Source: Ophiostoma sp. CBS 140.51 | Taxonomy: Eukaryota > Ascomycota > Sordariomycetes > Ophiostomatales > Ophiostomataceae | Assembly: GCA_029298735.1 (NCBI GenBank) | Contig: JANSLP010000110.1 | Span: 1-64,000 of the forward strand | Length of the DNA: 64,000 bases | Direction of reading: 5' to 3' | In this document: positions 10,349-21,300 of the stretch, one piece after another | Numbering within the stretch: the first letter of the stretch is position 1 | Layout of the letters: the number at the start of each line of letters is the position of its first letter | Made by a program: the position numbers and the translations under genes | Notes under the pieces: generated by a model | What the model saw: the letters and a program-made list of their open reading frames with translations, nothing else | What the model was told of the DNA's origin: nothing | Database searches by the model: none

Positions 10349-12481
10349 TCACACCTCACCCTCAGTCTTCTTGTTGGCCTTTTGCTGCCTTTTCTCCTCC
10401 TTCTTGGCCAGAGCAATGCGGCGACGCTCCTGCTCGCCCTCGATGCCCGTCTTGACGACCTCGTGCGACACGCGCAGGGCCTTCTTGCGGATCAAGAAGC
10501 TAGCTAGCAGACCGGCAACAGCAAAGGCGACACACTCGTACCAAATGGTTCGGATAGCTTTGTAGAGCGTAAGGCGCACGATGGTCTCGGCGGCTGCGGG
10601 GAGCGTGTCAACCAAAAACAGGTTGGCCTGCGCATTGGCACCGGTTAGGCCGCTGGCAAGGGTGGCGTTGCCGCCGACAGCATCCAGGACGGTGTCGTAC
10701 TGGTCGGTCATCTTGTTGGAAAACACAGCGGAACCAATGACGACGGCAATGGCAGAGGCCATGCTGCGGACGAGGGCAAACGAGGAGGTGACGGACGCGT
10801 TGTTCTGGGGCGGAACGTTGCTCTGGAGGGCGACGAGGGGCGGCTGGAACAAGAGACCAGTGCCGATGCCGGCGATGCCCTGGTAAATAATGATACGGGC
10901 CCAGGCGGAGGAGAACGAGGGCGTCCTACTGCCGGTGGGCAGGTCAATCAGGAGGCCGGTACCGAGAATGGTAAAGAAGAAACCGGCAAAGATGGGATCC
11001 ATATAGCGGCCCGTCTTCTTCAAGTAGATGCCGCTACTGGCGGCGCAGACGGACACACCAAAGCTCATGGCCAGGAGGTAGACACCGGACAAGAGCGGAG
11101 TGGCGCCGAGCACAGCCTGGAAGTAGGTGGGCATGAAGTACGTGGCCTGTGTGAACGTCAAGCCGTGGAAGAGGCAGACGAGAAGGCAGGCCAAGTTTGA
11201 ACGGCTCTTGAAGATGTGCGTCGGCACAACGGGGTACTTGGCCACCCAGTGCTCAATGACAACGAAGAGGACGATTGTAAGGAAGCCGAAGACGATCAGA
11301 CAAACGACAATGGCCGAGTCCCAGGGGTGGGACGTGCCACCGAACTGCAGGCCCATCAGAAGCATGAGGGTTCCGCCGGTGATGGCAAGGGCGCCCAGCC
11401 AGTCGATGGCCTTAAGGCCGGCCAGGAGGGGGGTGTCGGGAATGGGCAGCTTGAGTGTGAAGAAGATAATGACGAGCGCAGTACCAGAAATGGGCACTAG
11501 ACAAGTTAGCAGGTCATCTAAATGGGAAGATTAGGCACAGTCGAGTCAAACGTACAGTTGATGTAGAAACACCAGCGCCACGTCACGTTGCTGGTCAGGG
11601 CACCACCGACGACGGGGCCGAGGGCACTAGCTGTCGCCCACACCATGCCGATCATGCCGTAGTACTTGCCACGTTCACGGGCAGAGAAGAGATCGCCGAT
11701 GATGATGTTGACGAGGGTAAGCAGACCGCCGGCACCCATACCCTGGACGGCACGGCCGGCAATGACCATGGTGAGAGAGTTGGCGGCGCCGCAAAGGGCA
11801 CATCCGAGAATGAAGATGACGTTGGCGGTCAGGAGAACGGGCTTGCGGCCCCAAATATCACTGAATTTGCCCCAAGCGGCTGTGGACGCGGCAGAGGCCA
11901 GCATGAATGCGGAACCGACCCAGACGAAACCAGCGGAAGAACCAAAGGCCTCGGCGATGGTGGGCAGGGCAGTGGTGATGATTGTCATGTCGAGAGCGGC
12001 AAGGAAGACAGACATCTGTTGGTTGCATGCGCATAGGCGCGGGGATTAGTTTCTACACGAGGGAAAGAAAAGGCAATGGGGATACAGAAACACAAAAAAT
12101 AGCACATATCATCCCATTAAACAGGACACATGACGGGCAGGTAACACATACACAAAGTGCGGACATGAGCAGGATGATCTGAGGCTTGGCCAGCTTGTCG
12201 GCCGCTGCCGCCGGTGGTGGGCTTGGCGGCGCCTCATCTTGGGGTGCATCTTGGGGTGCATCGTGGGGTGCTGCAGAAGCGGCAGCAGCCGTCTCGTCGG
12301 CCTTGGCGTCGACCGGGGCAACAATCGCGTCGGCTTCTGTCGCGGAGCCGGTCCGTGGTGTGCTTTTTTCATCTTCGTCGGTCTGCGGGCTTGGCGTCGG
12401 TGCTGCAGCAATAGTGGCAGCGTCCGCCTCGAAATCGCGCGTCGGCGCGTCCTGCCCTGAGGCAGGTGTTGTCTGAGCCAT
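10349..12481 (-). CDS. MFS multidrug-type exporter, DHA2-like
   Basis: Three exons read on the minus strand: 12481-12152, 12015-11556 and 11496-10349. Introns 12016-12151 (donor GTATGT, acceptor CAACAG) and 11497-11555 (donor GTACGT, branch CTAAC, acceptor TCTAG) join in frame to 645 residues. The first about 95 residues are a hydrophilic Ala/Pro/Asp-rich cytosolic tail. Membrane segments follow, with the signature LDMTIITTALPTIA of the first helix of proton-drug antiporters, the GRAVQGMGAGG motif of helix 5, and WRWCFYIN before helix 7. The C-terminal part shows another set of helices consistent with 14 segments, and a Lys/Arg-rich tail. Likely a plasma-membrane proton antiporter for toxic or secreted small molecules; the substrate cannot be read from the sequence. 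It is not next to any biosynthetic gene. Confidence 0.92.
12231..12272. repeat. 12-bp coding tandem repeat in the exporter tail
   Basis: Repeats of about 12 bases (TTGGGGTGCATC-like on the plus strand) encode repeated Asp-Ala-Pro-Gln units in the N-terminal tail of the minus-strand exporter. The number of copies may vary between strains. Confidence 0.75.
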
Positions 12482-13951
12482 CAGATGATGATGTTGTTGT
12501 GGTTGTGTATGTTGTGGTGTAGGGTCGTATTGGCGTAATCAGTGATCCGCACGGGACGTGAGTGCAGATGAAAAATGCTGATATGCTGATGTCGGGTCGA
12601 CGTTTGTCGACGACGTTGGCCGACTCGACGAGGGTGGCACGGATGAATGATGGCGAAATGGAGATGAAATGGAACAGAGGAAGGCGATGGGTGGAAAAAA
12701 CAAGGAAGAAAGAACTAGCTTAAAGGGATGCTGGATGGGCGGACGTGGACGTTGGCGAGTTTAATACTCGAAATCAGTTTCTGCCCTGTGATCGGCAGCG
12801 TGCGTGGAGACAGGGGCTGCAAGGGGGGGCGAGAGGAAAAAGGAGAAAAACACAAGAAGAAACGAGCGAAAAGAGGAAAAAGGGAAGAGAAAGCAGCGAT
12901 CAGACTGCAAAAAAAAGCCAGGAGAAGATCGAATGACAAACACAAAAGTCCACACGCCCACCAAACTTACGCGCTCCGGTGCTCTCTTGCAGCCGGCACG
13001 TTGTTGACGAGATGCTTCGCTGCCTTCGTCACCCGGTGCTCTTGATGCCCGGCCGGATGTGGATGGTCTGTTTGGCCGGTTCGAATTAACCTTTCGTCTC
13101 TTTTTTTTGTCTTTGGAAAAGAAAACGCGTTCGGAGAAAGAGGGGGCAAGGCTGGCGTCCGGCTGGAGAGCAGAAATGGAAATAGTAGGGCTGCCAGGCG
13201 GGAAAGTGCGCCTGCAATACGACCAGAGATCGAGAGCGGCAGGAGCTACGGAGAAGTCAAGCTGAAAAAGGAAAGTGCAGGGGGTAAGCTAGAGGTGGGG
13301 AAAGGGAACGGGTTGCACTTCGGTGCTCGGCGTTCAATCGGTGCCGCACGTCCTTTCTCCTATTGGCTGTTGCGTATGGGCAGGCTCGCTCGCTCTTGCA
13401 CGTGATTCAAGGCCCTCGTCGGCTCGGAGAAGAGCTTCGGGGGCGCATGTTCAGGGTGCATGCATTGTTTCACCATGAGAAGAGCAGTGTTTTTATGATC
13501 CTTTTTCTTCTATGGTTTGACGGCAGTTGAATGTTTATTTTCCGAGTCCAGTCCGACGTCCTCGTGGCAGCATCCGCCGTTGTACACTGTCGTCATGCAT
13601 TTTCAGTTGTGCGCTCTGAGGCAAGCACGGACAAGTACCGGATTAGGAAAGAGGGCGATGAACACCAGTGCCATTTGTCCTACAAAGCTGTGTTGGCCGC
13701 ACTTGCCCTGGCAACGCCTCGCTAAGCGACATCACCAGGCCAAAAAGATCATGTCTTTTTCGGGACTTGATTTTCTGAAAGGTATTACAACATAAGTACG
13801 TCGTCATTGAAATATGAAAACGAGGATAAAAGAATCTTAAAGATGCCAAGCTTTTCTCTCATTGGCATCAACAAAGCGGCCACCTCCGACCAGCACAACA
13901 CGGATAGGCGATAAGGGGCTTCTGTCGCATCCGGTGTGCATCTTCGCCGTC

Positions 13952-13975
13952 TTTTTTTTTTTTTTTTTTTTTTTT
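13952..13975. repeat. 24-base T homopolymer
   Basis: An uninterrupted run of T in intergenic sequence, followed by GAAAAAAG. It could be a decayed poly(A) tail read on the minus strand, but no retroelement sequence was recognised beside it. Confidence 0.85.
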
Positions 13976-14472
13976 GAAAAAAGATAAAAATTCTCGGTCC
14001 TTGAAACCTCCGGATGAACCCAGCCTCGTAAGGTCAGAGGATGGCCGGAGTTTGCTGCCTAACACCAGACGCCGGAGGACATGCTGGACAACGCCGACCA
14101 CAATTTGGTTCAATGCTCGGTACAGCTTTGCCAATCCTCCGTGAACAGGTGGAAAGTGGTGTCAGGATGACAGCTTACTATATCTCACTGACCATACCTT
14201 ACCAACAGTAAAGTGTCGATAGATTTTTATTTTTATTGCTCCTTCACGAATAATGTGCCGTAACACTGTTTGCCGTCTTGGCTTTGGCCTGGCCAAAGGC
14301 GCTTATTTAGCGGCCGTTGCCGTATGAGCCCTGGGTCTCGGGAGCTTAGAGCTCGGTGTTAATGGTAGGTTCAATAGTATGTCTGAGTTTTTTTGCTTGG
14401 TTCATTGGTTCGTTTCTTTTTTCGCGAGAAGCCATTGCGCGTCCACGATAATGTCAACCCGGACCAAAGCAT

Positions 14473-14484
14473 GGGGGGGGGGGG
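14473..14484. repeat. 12-base G homopolymer
   Basis: An uninterrupted run of G in intergenic sequence. Its length is uncertain in any assembly. Confidence 0.85.
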
Positions 14485-14942
14485 TATGGGCTTTTGCTTT
14501 AGCATCAAAGCCGGCAGTTTCAAATGACCGTTATGAAAGAAAGAAAAGACATTGTAGTCAGATAATCAAACGAATGTCAAAGAACCTGCTTTGTTATGAA
14601 AAGAACCGAAGACAGCACCGTAGCTTTTAATTATAACATTGCATAATACATTTTTTGGACATGTGATAGTAATAGATATAAACAATAAATTTATGTAAAG
14701 TGAAAACAAAGAAAGCTAAATAACAAAAGTAAATCAAAAGGGGTATATCTTACACCGTGCCTATGCTGTGAACAAAAGAGGGGCTCACCGCTCAGAGGAG
14801 CTCTAAACAAAACAAAAATAGAGAAAACAAAAATCAAAAGAATACCAGGCGCTCCCTCCCCAATTGTAGAGAACGCGACCCAAACACATCTAAGCCGTTT
14901 GTTTTTCACACGCCGTATCTTATTTTACTTGGTGCCGTTCAC

Positions 14943-16686
14943 CTACCTCCGGCCGCCGGAGATGTTGCTAATGATGCTGCCCTTGCGGCTGCTCAAGCTG
15001 GCAGTGTCGCTGCCCCTGTCCTCAACCTCGACCGTGACGCTCGTGACGGTGTCACATTGACTGTCGGTTAGCGGAGTACATACACAGTGAAAATACTCGG
15101 GGTTCTTGGACTTACATTGCCATTCCCATGATCTCGCCAGCACCGGAACCAAAGCCTTTGAGCGACGGCTGGCTGGCGTTCTTTTTGTCACCACTCCGTA
15201 AACTACGGAGACGCGCACCTGCTACGACTTTGTCGTTCCAACGGCGCCACCGTTTGCCCTCGTGGCATTTGTTGTCGGTGCCGTCGCCACCAGAGACAAA
15301 GACGACGTTGCCAAACTTGCGGCCAACAGGAGTGCGCATAAAGGCAAACGTCTCGAGGCCAGTATCTTGGCTGGGAGGAGCCTCGCCCGAGAATACGATT
15401 GAGCGTCGGGTTGAGGAGTAGAGGGCGACGTCGAGCCAGCCGGCAGAGGCGATCATGGCGCCAGAGAAGCAGAAATAGGCGAGGGAGACATCATTGCCAG
15501 CCATGGAGGCGATACGGCCTGCGGCGAGGGGAGCTGTACACAGGACATAGATCAAAGGGTACAGTAAGAAGGTCGGGTGGCGTGCAGAGCTCGGGATGGG
15601 TGGCAAGCGCTTGGCACTCATATCGGTCATGGTGGAGCGGGGCGAATTAGGTACAGCCGGGGTCTGTTGAGTGTCAGAAGCGCCGGCAACAACAGACGCT
15701 GACGATGGAAGGACACTGGACGCGCCGTTGGGATCTGGGTTCGGGTAGTGTTCGCCGTGGCTCTGGGCCAGGCAGCATGTTTCCGAGTGCTTGCTATGGC
15801 GGTGCAGATGCACGAAAATCGCAATGTAGACGATGGACGTGAGGGCGAGGGCCAAGAAAATCCACAAGTAGTGCAGATACAGGCGCAAGTCCTGGAAAGC
15901 CGAGTTGATCCAGCACCAGGCACCGGCACGGACATACAAACCACCCTCACCCGCGCCGTTGTTTGTAATAATCACACCCAGCAGCGCCGTGCCATACACA
16001 AATCCCCAGAGAGCAAAGAGCACCGAGTAAAAGGCCCAAGTTGGCAGGCGGTACCCGCGAACGACGCCGAGATAGGTGTGCATGGCAATGGCCGTGATGA
16101 AAACACTCGATGCCAGGTCACCCGTGGACACGAACCAGCCTTGCACCCAGCAGATGGGCGAGCCAACCGCTACGGCGTTTTTTGTCAACCACTGCACATT
16201 GAGCAAAAAGGCCGTAGCTTGTTGAATGTCGGCAAAGAGCAAGTTGTAGACGAGGATAAGGAACTGGTTAGGTGGTTCTTTGCGAAGGCGTTTCCAGAAG
16301 CCGTCCTGAATGAATTGACTGGCGATTGTGTCTGGCTCCTTTTGTGGGCACAGGTGAGACTCGGGAACGAGAAAACCATTGACATCGGATGTGGTAGGTG
16401 ATTCTGGGTAAGAGGCAGACGAGAGGCGCTTGTTGCCTCGTGATGGATCGTCGTTGGATGTTGGCGGCGGATTGAGCTGCCAGCTGATGAGCTTGTAGGT
16501 AAGGTAGATGAAGAGTGTGACGGTTGTCAAGAACGAGGCAAAACCGAAGGCTGCGACTGCACCGAGACCATGGACGAGGACGGGTGGAAGAGGTGCAATA
16601 GTCCCGCGAGCATCTTCCGAGTCGTAAATGTTGGGTGTTTGATCGAAGGACATCTGCCCATTGGCAGGAAAGCTGTTGAGAACCAT
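14943..16686 (-). CDS. Seven-helix G-protein-coupled receptor, Git3/cAMP-receptor-like
   Basis: Two exons on the minus strand: 16686-15116 and 15060-14943. The intron 15061-15115 has donor GTAAGT and acceptor CTAACCGACAG. The product is 562 residues. Hydrophobic helices start near residue 35 (VHGLGAVAAFGFASFL). Others include NQFLILVYNLLFADIQQ, a helix after the conserved CWVQGWFVSTGDLASS, WAFYSVLFALWGFVYG, and LHYLWIFLALALTSIVYIA. A long Ser/Pro-rich third cytoplasmic loop follows (about 315-375), then two more helices and a basic, Ser-rich tail. The conserved Cys pair (CWVQ and the CWIN after helix 4) is in place. The pattern fits fungal receptors related to Git3/cAMP-receptor types that couple to heterotrimeric G proteins; the ligand and exact class are unknown. 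If the intron is kept, translation stops almost at once, because the donor itself supplies TAA, giving a 524-residue form without the acidic C-terminal tail. Confidence 0.85.
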
Positions 16687-19600
16687 CGTCGGGTTGTAAA
16701 AATGTGGCAGAAAAAAAAAAGAAAAGAGTTTGCGTCGTATCGAGTCGGAACCGGAAGAGAAGAGATTAAAGAAATCTAGGAATAAAATATTCTATAAGAT
16801 AAAGACCAGCCAGGGCGAAGAAGCGAAGAGATAGGAGAAATCCGCCGTCAATGCTAGTCACATTGATGGTTTTGTTGCAGAAAGGCTATTAAGGTGGGAG
16901 AAATAGAGAGTAGAGAGTGAAATTAAAAGAATAAAATAGAATAAATTCTCCCAAAACCAGGGGAGACTGAAGAAGAAGAAAAGAGAAAGAAGAAAAGGGA
17001 GAGAGTCAAGGCACTTCTACCAGGACATGTTCTCCGATGTGTTGCGTGAGAGCAAGCACGAGGCTGTAGAGAGTTGGCAAAGTAATGATGGTGAAGAGGA
17101 GGACGAGAAGAGGGAGAAAGTAGAAAAAACAAGGACAAGAAACAACGAGTCCACTTTCAATGGAAAGGAAAGAAAAAGGAAAAGAAAAACAGGAAGAGAG
17201 AGGAAAGGACAAAAAGGACAGCAGAAGCAGACAGAAAGACGAGAAGCAGGATAGGGGAAACGGGCTTGTTTTCTACAACAAAAAAAATCCCGAAGAAGCT
17301 TGGCAAAAGCCAAGACAATTTTCACAGGACAAGTACCAATGACAGGGACAAGAAGAAGAGGAAAATAGGAGGACAGCGGAGAGAAAATCGTCTTCGGGAT
17401 TGACGGCGTGGGGAAAGAAGAAGACGAACATCGGCGTTTGATGTGACATTTATTGTTCAAGGGACAGGGTGGATGAACAACAAGAGAAGGACTTCAAGGG
17501 ACTAGCCGTTAAAGCGGCAAAAAGAAGAGGGAGAGAAAGCAAAGAGGTATGGAGTACATGGGAAACGGGGCATTTGAAACTGAGCGAGGATGTATTGAGG
17601 TGAGTTGTAGAGTCGTGAGAAAGGACGCACAAGGGGAGAGTCGGCAAGTATGCAACCGCCTACGTCCATGAATACGAGCTGCGACTGGCTGTACTCACAA
17701 ACAGAGACAATAAGAGACAGGCAGAGAACAGACATGGATTGCAGGGAAAACAAGACGACAGCCCTGCGCGGTCTCTTCCTGTTCCATCCTTGTTCCACAT
17801 TGAAAATAGGCAAAAGCAGAAAAGATTGGATGACAATTGTCGGTAAGTCACACACAGTCGAGAAAGACGGCAAGGAACCTGCCCAGTCTATACTAGAAGG
17901 CATCTCCTTAGAGGTATATGCTGTACATTGTTCTCTGTTCGCTCCTTTTTCCTGCAGACTGCAGACTGTAGTGTTTCTGTAACACGGCTCCCGGCCGGTC
18001 CATTGGCGCCTGTCCCTTTTCTGCCTTTCCTGTTGTCTGTTGTTGACGATTGCTGTCTGGGCTGGCGCGGCGGTTGATCCCATGTCTCGTGCTGACGATC
18101 TTTAGTAGGAAGTGTACGTCCTCCCCGTTAGGCGAATAAAAAGCTGCACACAAAATGTGTAAGTCCCCGCATAAATCTGGAGACGAACCGGCTCAACCGT
18201 ACAGGCAAGCCCTCTTTCCCCTGCTGCTCCTCCGTCACAGAGTTGTCGTCTGTGTGTATGCGTCACTTTCTACGCAAATTTTAGACACGAAAGTGTTCTT
18301 TTGTTCTCTACCTTTTCTTTATACAATATCAATAGAAATATATGATGTAGCGAGCAACTCGGAACTTGGATTCGTGCGTCATTTGTTTATTTCCATTTTC
18401 AAATCCCTGACCTCGATTTAATGACTCGCACTGAAGTAACAGTCGATGTTTTTAATCTAGGCCCACTCCAAAAGAACCTTTTCGAAAGAGGTGCATTTAG
18501 GGCAGCAAATCCACGGACGGATTATTTTTAAAAATATTGCAGGGCTTCGCTGAAGTCAAATACAAGCTTAAGTTTTCATCTCATCCATTTAGCCAAAAGG
18601 ACGATACTGTCTCTTGTGCCCACTGTTCCCACAGTTTGCCGACCAGCGAACTCCCCGGAGCCCAGCCCAGCGTGCTCATTGAAAAAGAAGCTTTTATTTT
18701 TCCTAGCTACGAGTGCACTGTCTCTTTAAAAACATCCAGACAACAGGTTCCTAGAGAGCCCCGCAAAGCTTCTTTTTCTCTCCTCCGTATTTATCCACTT
18801 TGTCCCCGACTTGACTTTTTGGTAATCTGTGCCTTGACCTGTCTTGGCATTTCTCTTTCTGTCCTATTTGTGGTGTCTTGCATTGTCATCTGCTGTCGGA
18901 TCTACTACGTCAACGTCTCGGAGAATTTGTGTTCCAGTCTTTTCGGTTTTGTGTCTCTGGGATTGACTGCGGCACATTCTCCCATTCTACTTACCAACTC
19001 ACCTTCCTTCTTTGATTTTCTGATCGTCAACTCTCCCCCTCTCTACCGCCTCTCTCATACACACAAACCAACGGTCCTGTAGGACCGCACATCACTGTTA
19101 CATTTGGTTTCCACGTCTCTCGAGGAGACAATCACAGGAGTTGCCACTGACGCACACATATTTCATATCGGCACTTTCTTCTTCATTTATGTTTCTTCGA
19201 TTCTCTTGTATTTGTCTTCCACACCATCTTCTTCGGACCATTTCCCTGCCTGTTTCCTTTTTAACTTGGCGTTTATTGTGTCTGTATCAAGCCTTTTTTC
19301 TTTCTTATATTATTCGTTGCACGTGCTGTCACACTTTTTGTCAACGTCCTTTTTTCTCACTTTGATTTGCAGTTTAAGTCTGCAGTGCCGTCCTTTCTCC
19401 GTTCTCGATGCACATCTGTGGAGCCAACCACACATCCAGGGGCACATAAGACCGTCTTAACTTATTCTTTTTTTTCATTCATTTTGAACCATTGCCTGTC
19501 CCCCACGTAGATATTTTGTGTCGTGTCTCGGAGAATTAGCCTCAAATCACACCCGTTTTCCGTGGTCGGCCGTGTCGAATTCTTGGCTTTTGCTAATCGC

Positions 19601-20121
19601 GGGACTTCCCTTTTTCTCGTCTTGTCTCTTTCAAGCCTCGCTCTAAGTTTTGTCCTTGTCAATGAATTGCCTTATCGTTCCATTGGTTGGTGTCTTGCGG
19701 CAAGGAGAGCACTTTTGTCCTCGCAAGTGGATTCTCCTCATCTCATTGTCCTTCGATCCATCTTTGTCTGTGTTATTATCTCCAGGAACAGACTCGTCGT
19801 TCACTCAATGTCGAACCAACATAGACAGGGCGAGAAAAAAATAAACTGAAGCTAATCTATGTCCAGCCCAAAGATGAAGTTGACACTGTACGATGTAATT
19901 TGCATTGTCAGAAAAAGAACTTTGAAAGCGCGCTAGCGGCCCGCTACGTGAGGGCCGAGGCACAGGCGCAAGCATGCAGCGGGGAACGTTGGCCGCCAGT
20001 AGCTGGCTATTAGTGGACACATCGATATCAAAAAGCAAAAGAAACTAAAGAACTTCACTTTGTGCAACATGCGTCGTGCTGTCATGTCAACCTCCGTCAG
20101 GATAGCAACCTCGCCATCAAA
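16687..20121. other. 3.4 kb divergent intergenic region with strand-asymmetric composition
   Basis: Lies between the GPCR and the hydrolase, transcribed away from each other. 16900-17300 is strongly purine-rich on the plus strand (pyrimidine-rich in the GPCR direction). 18180-19850 is strongly pyrimidine-rich on the plus strand (the hydrolase direction). This mirrors the composition of leaders elsewhere in the window. The longest open frame, 18537-19082, is hydrophobic and low in complexity, matches nothing I recognise, and is more likely a by-product of T/C-rich sequence. No gene is supported. Confidence 0.55.
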
Positions 20122-21300
20122 ATGCCCGTCTGGCTGTCGTATCCATCACGGCAAACTCGCCGTCGTGGAGTCCCACCGCCTCCGCCGCCCACAGCCGAGA
20201 CCAAGCACTGCCTCATCTACTTCGTGCCGGGCAACCCGGGTTTCATCGATTACTATGAGCCGTTTTTGTCGACCATGAGGGCACGCCTCGACGAGGTAGA
20301 GGACAAGAAGCGGAAGGATAGCGGCGACGATCTTCGCTTTCATATTCTCGGCCGCAACTTGATTGGCTTTGAGGACGGTGATGATGGCGGCGGCTCATAT
20401 GGCCCCGGCCCTTATGACCTGGATATGCAGATCCTCGCCGTATGGGATTCGGTGGCGAATGCCCGCATCGACTTAGGTAAAGCCGGCGGCCCACGACACG
20501 GCACACCTTTTGACGAGGTGGTACTGATGGGCCACTCGGTGGGCAGCTACATTGCCCTGGATGTCTTCCGGCGGCAGCAGGCCGCCCACCCCGAGGGTCC
20601 ATCGATTTCAAAGGGCCAGGCCAGCGCTATTGAACCAGTCGGAAGTACCAGTCACCTCAACCTCCGGCTTGGCGTGCTGCTGTTTGCGACCCTCACGCAC
20701 CTGGCCCAGTCACCACGGGGACAAAAGCTAGAGCGCATGCTCTTGACGACGCCGGTCGTATCACCATGGGCCGATGTGCTCGCCCAGGCCGTCGTCTGGT
20801 GGCTGCTTCCTGTGTGGCTGCTCGCAGCGGTTGTGCGGTTTGTACTGCGCTTCCCACCACATGCGGCCGCCGTCACTCTTCGCTTCCTGGCCAGCCGCGG
20901 CGGCGTCCGGCAGGCACTTTTTCTGGGCCGTGACGAACTGCGAAATATTGGGCCAGACGAGTGGGAGGATGAGCTGTGGGAGGTGGCCTCCGCCGGCTAT
21001 GCGAATGAGAAGAACAGCAAGCACCAACGGCCCAAGTTTGTCATTCTCTTTGGCGAAGACGACCACTGGGTCGCCAACGACGTGCGCGACGACTTCATTG
21101 CACGGCGGAACGCGCACGCGGCAAGTAGAGCACAGATTTTGCTGGATGAGCGCGGTTGGCCTCACGACTTTTGCATTAGTAAGTTTCCGTGACAAAGCTT
21201 TCATGGTAATCAAACTCACGACTGACCCTTTCTAGGACATGGTGAAGAGGTGGCCGAGACTGTCACAGTATGGCTCAAAGATCTAGCCGAGTCGTTGTAA
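20122..21300 (+). CDS. Lipid-droplet-associated hydrolase-like alpha/beta hydrolase (LDAH family)
   Basis: Exons 20122-21178 and 21236-21300. The intron 21179-21235 has donor GTAAGT and acceptor TTTCTAG. The product is 373 residues. The start ATG at 20122 sits in AAAATGCC context; the frame is open further upstream but without an ATG. Family marks: VPGNPGFIDYYEPFL (about 35-49), the typical opening of LDAH/C2orf43-type proteins; the nucleophile elbow GHSVGS with Ser about 139; FGEDDHWV with the acidic residue; and the catalytic His in WPHDF just before the intron. A hydrophobic stretch around residues 215-250 (VVWWLLPVWLLAAVVRFVL) fits a lipid-droplet or ER membrane hairpin. Likely a sterol or neutral-lipid ester hydrolase, or a lipid-turnover protein, on lipid droplets. 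The biochemical activity of this family is debated. Confidence 0.88.

Larger units (their letters stand above)
12482..14942. other. 2.5 kb intergenic region with homopolymers
   Basis: Upstream of the exporter and downstream of the GPCR. The stretch at 12800-12950 is purine-rich on the plus strand, so pyrimidine-rich in the exporter leader. A 24-base T run and a 12-base G run lie further right. No supported coding sequence. Confidence 0.6.

Noticed and set aside
13952..13975. T run as the poly(A) scar of a retroelement insertion
   Set aside because: No adjacent reverse-transcriptase remnant or target-site duplication could be seen.
18537..19082. 181-residue hydrophobic frame
   Set aside because: T/C-rich DNA produces long hydrophobic stop-free frames; no family resemblance.
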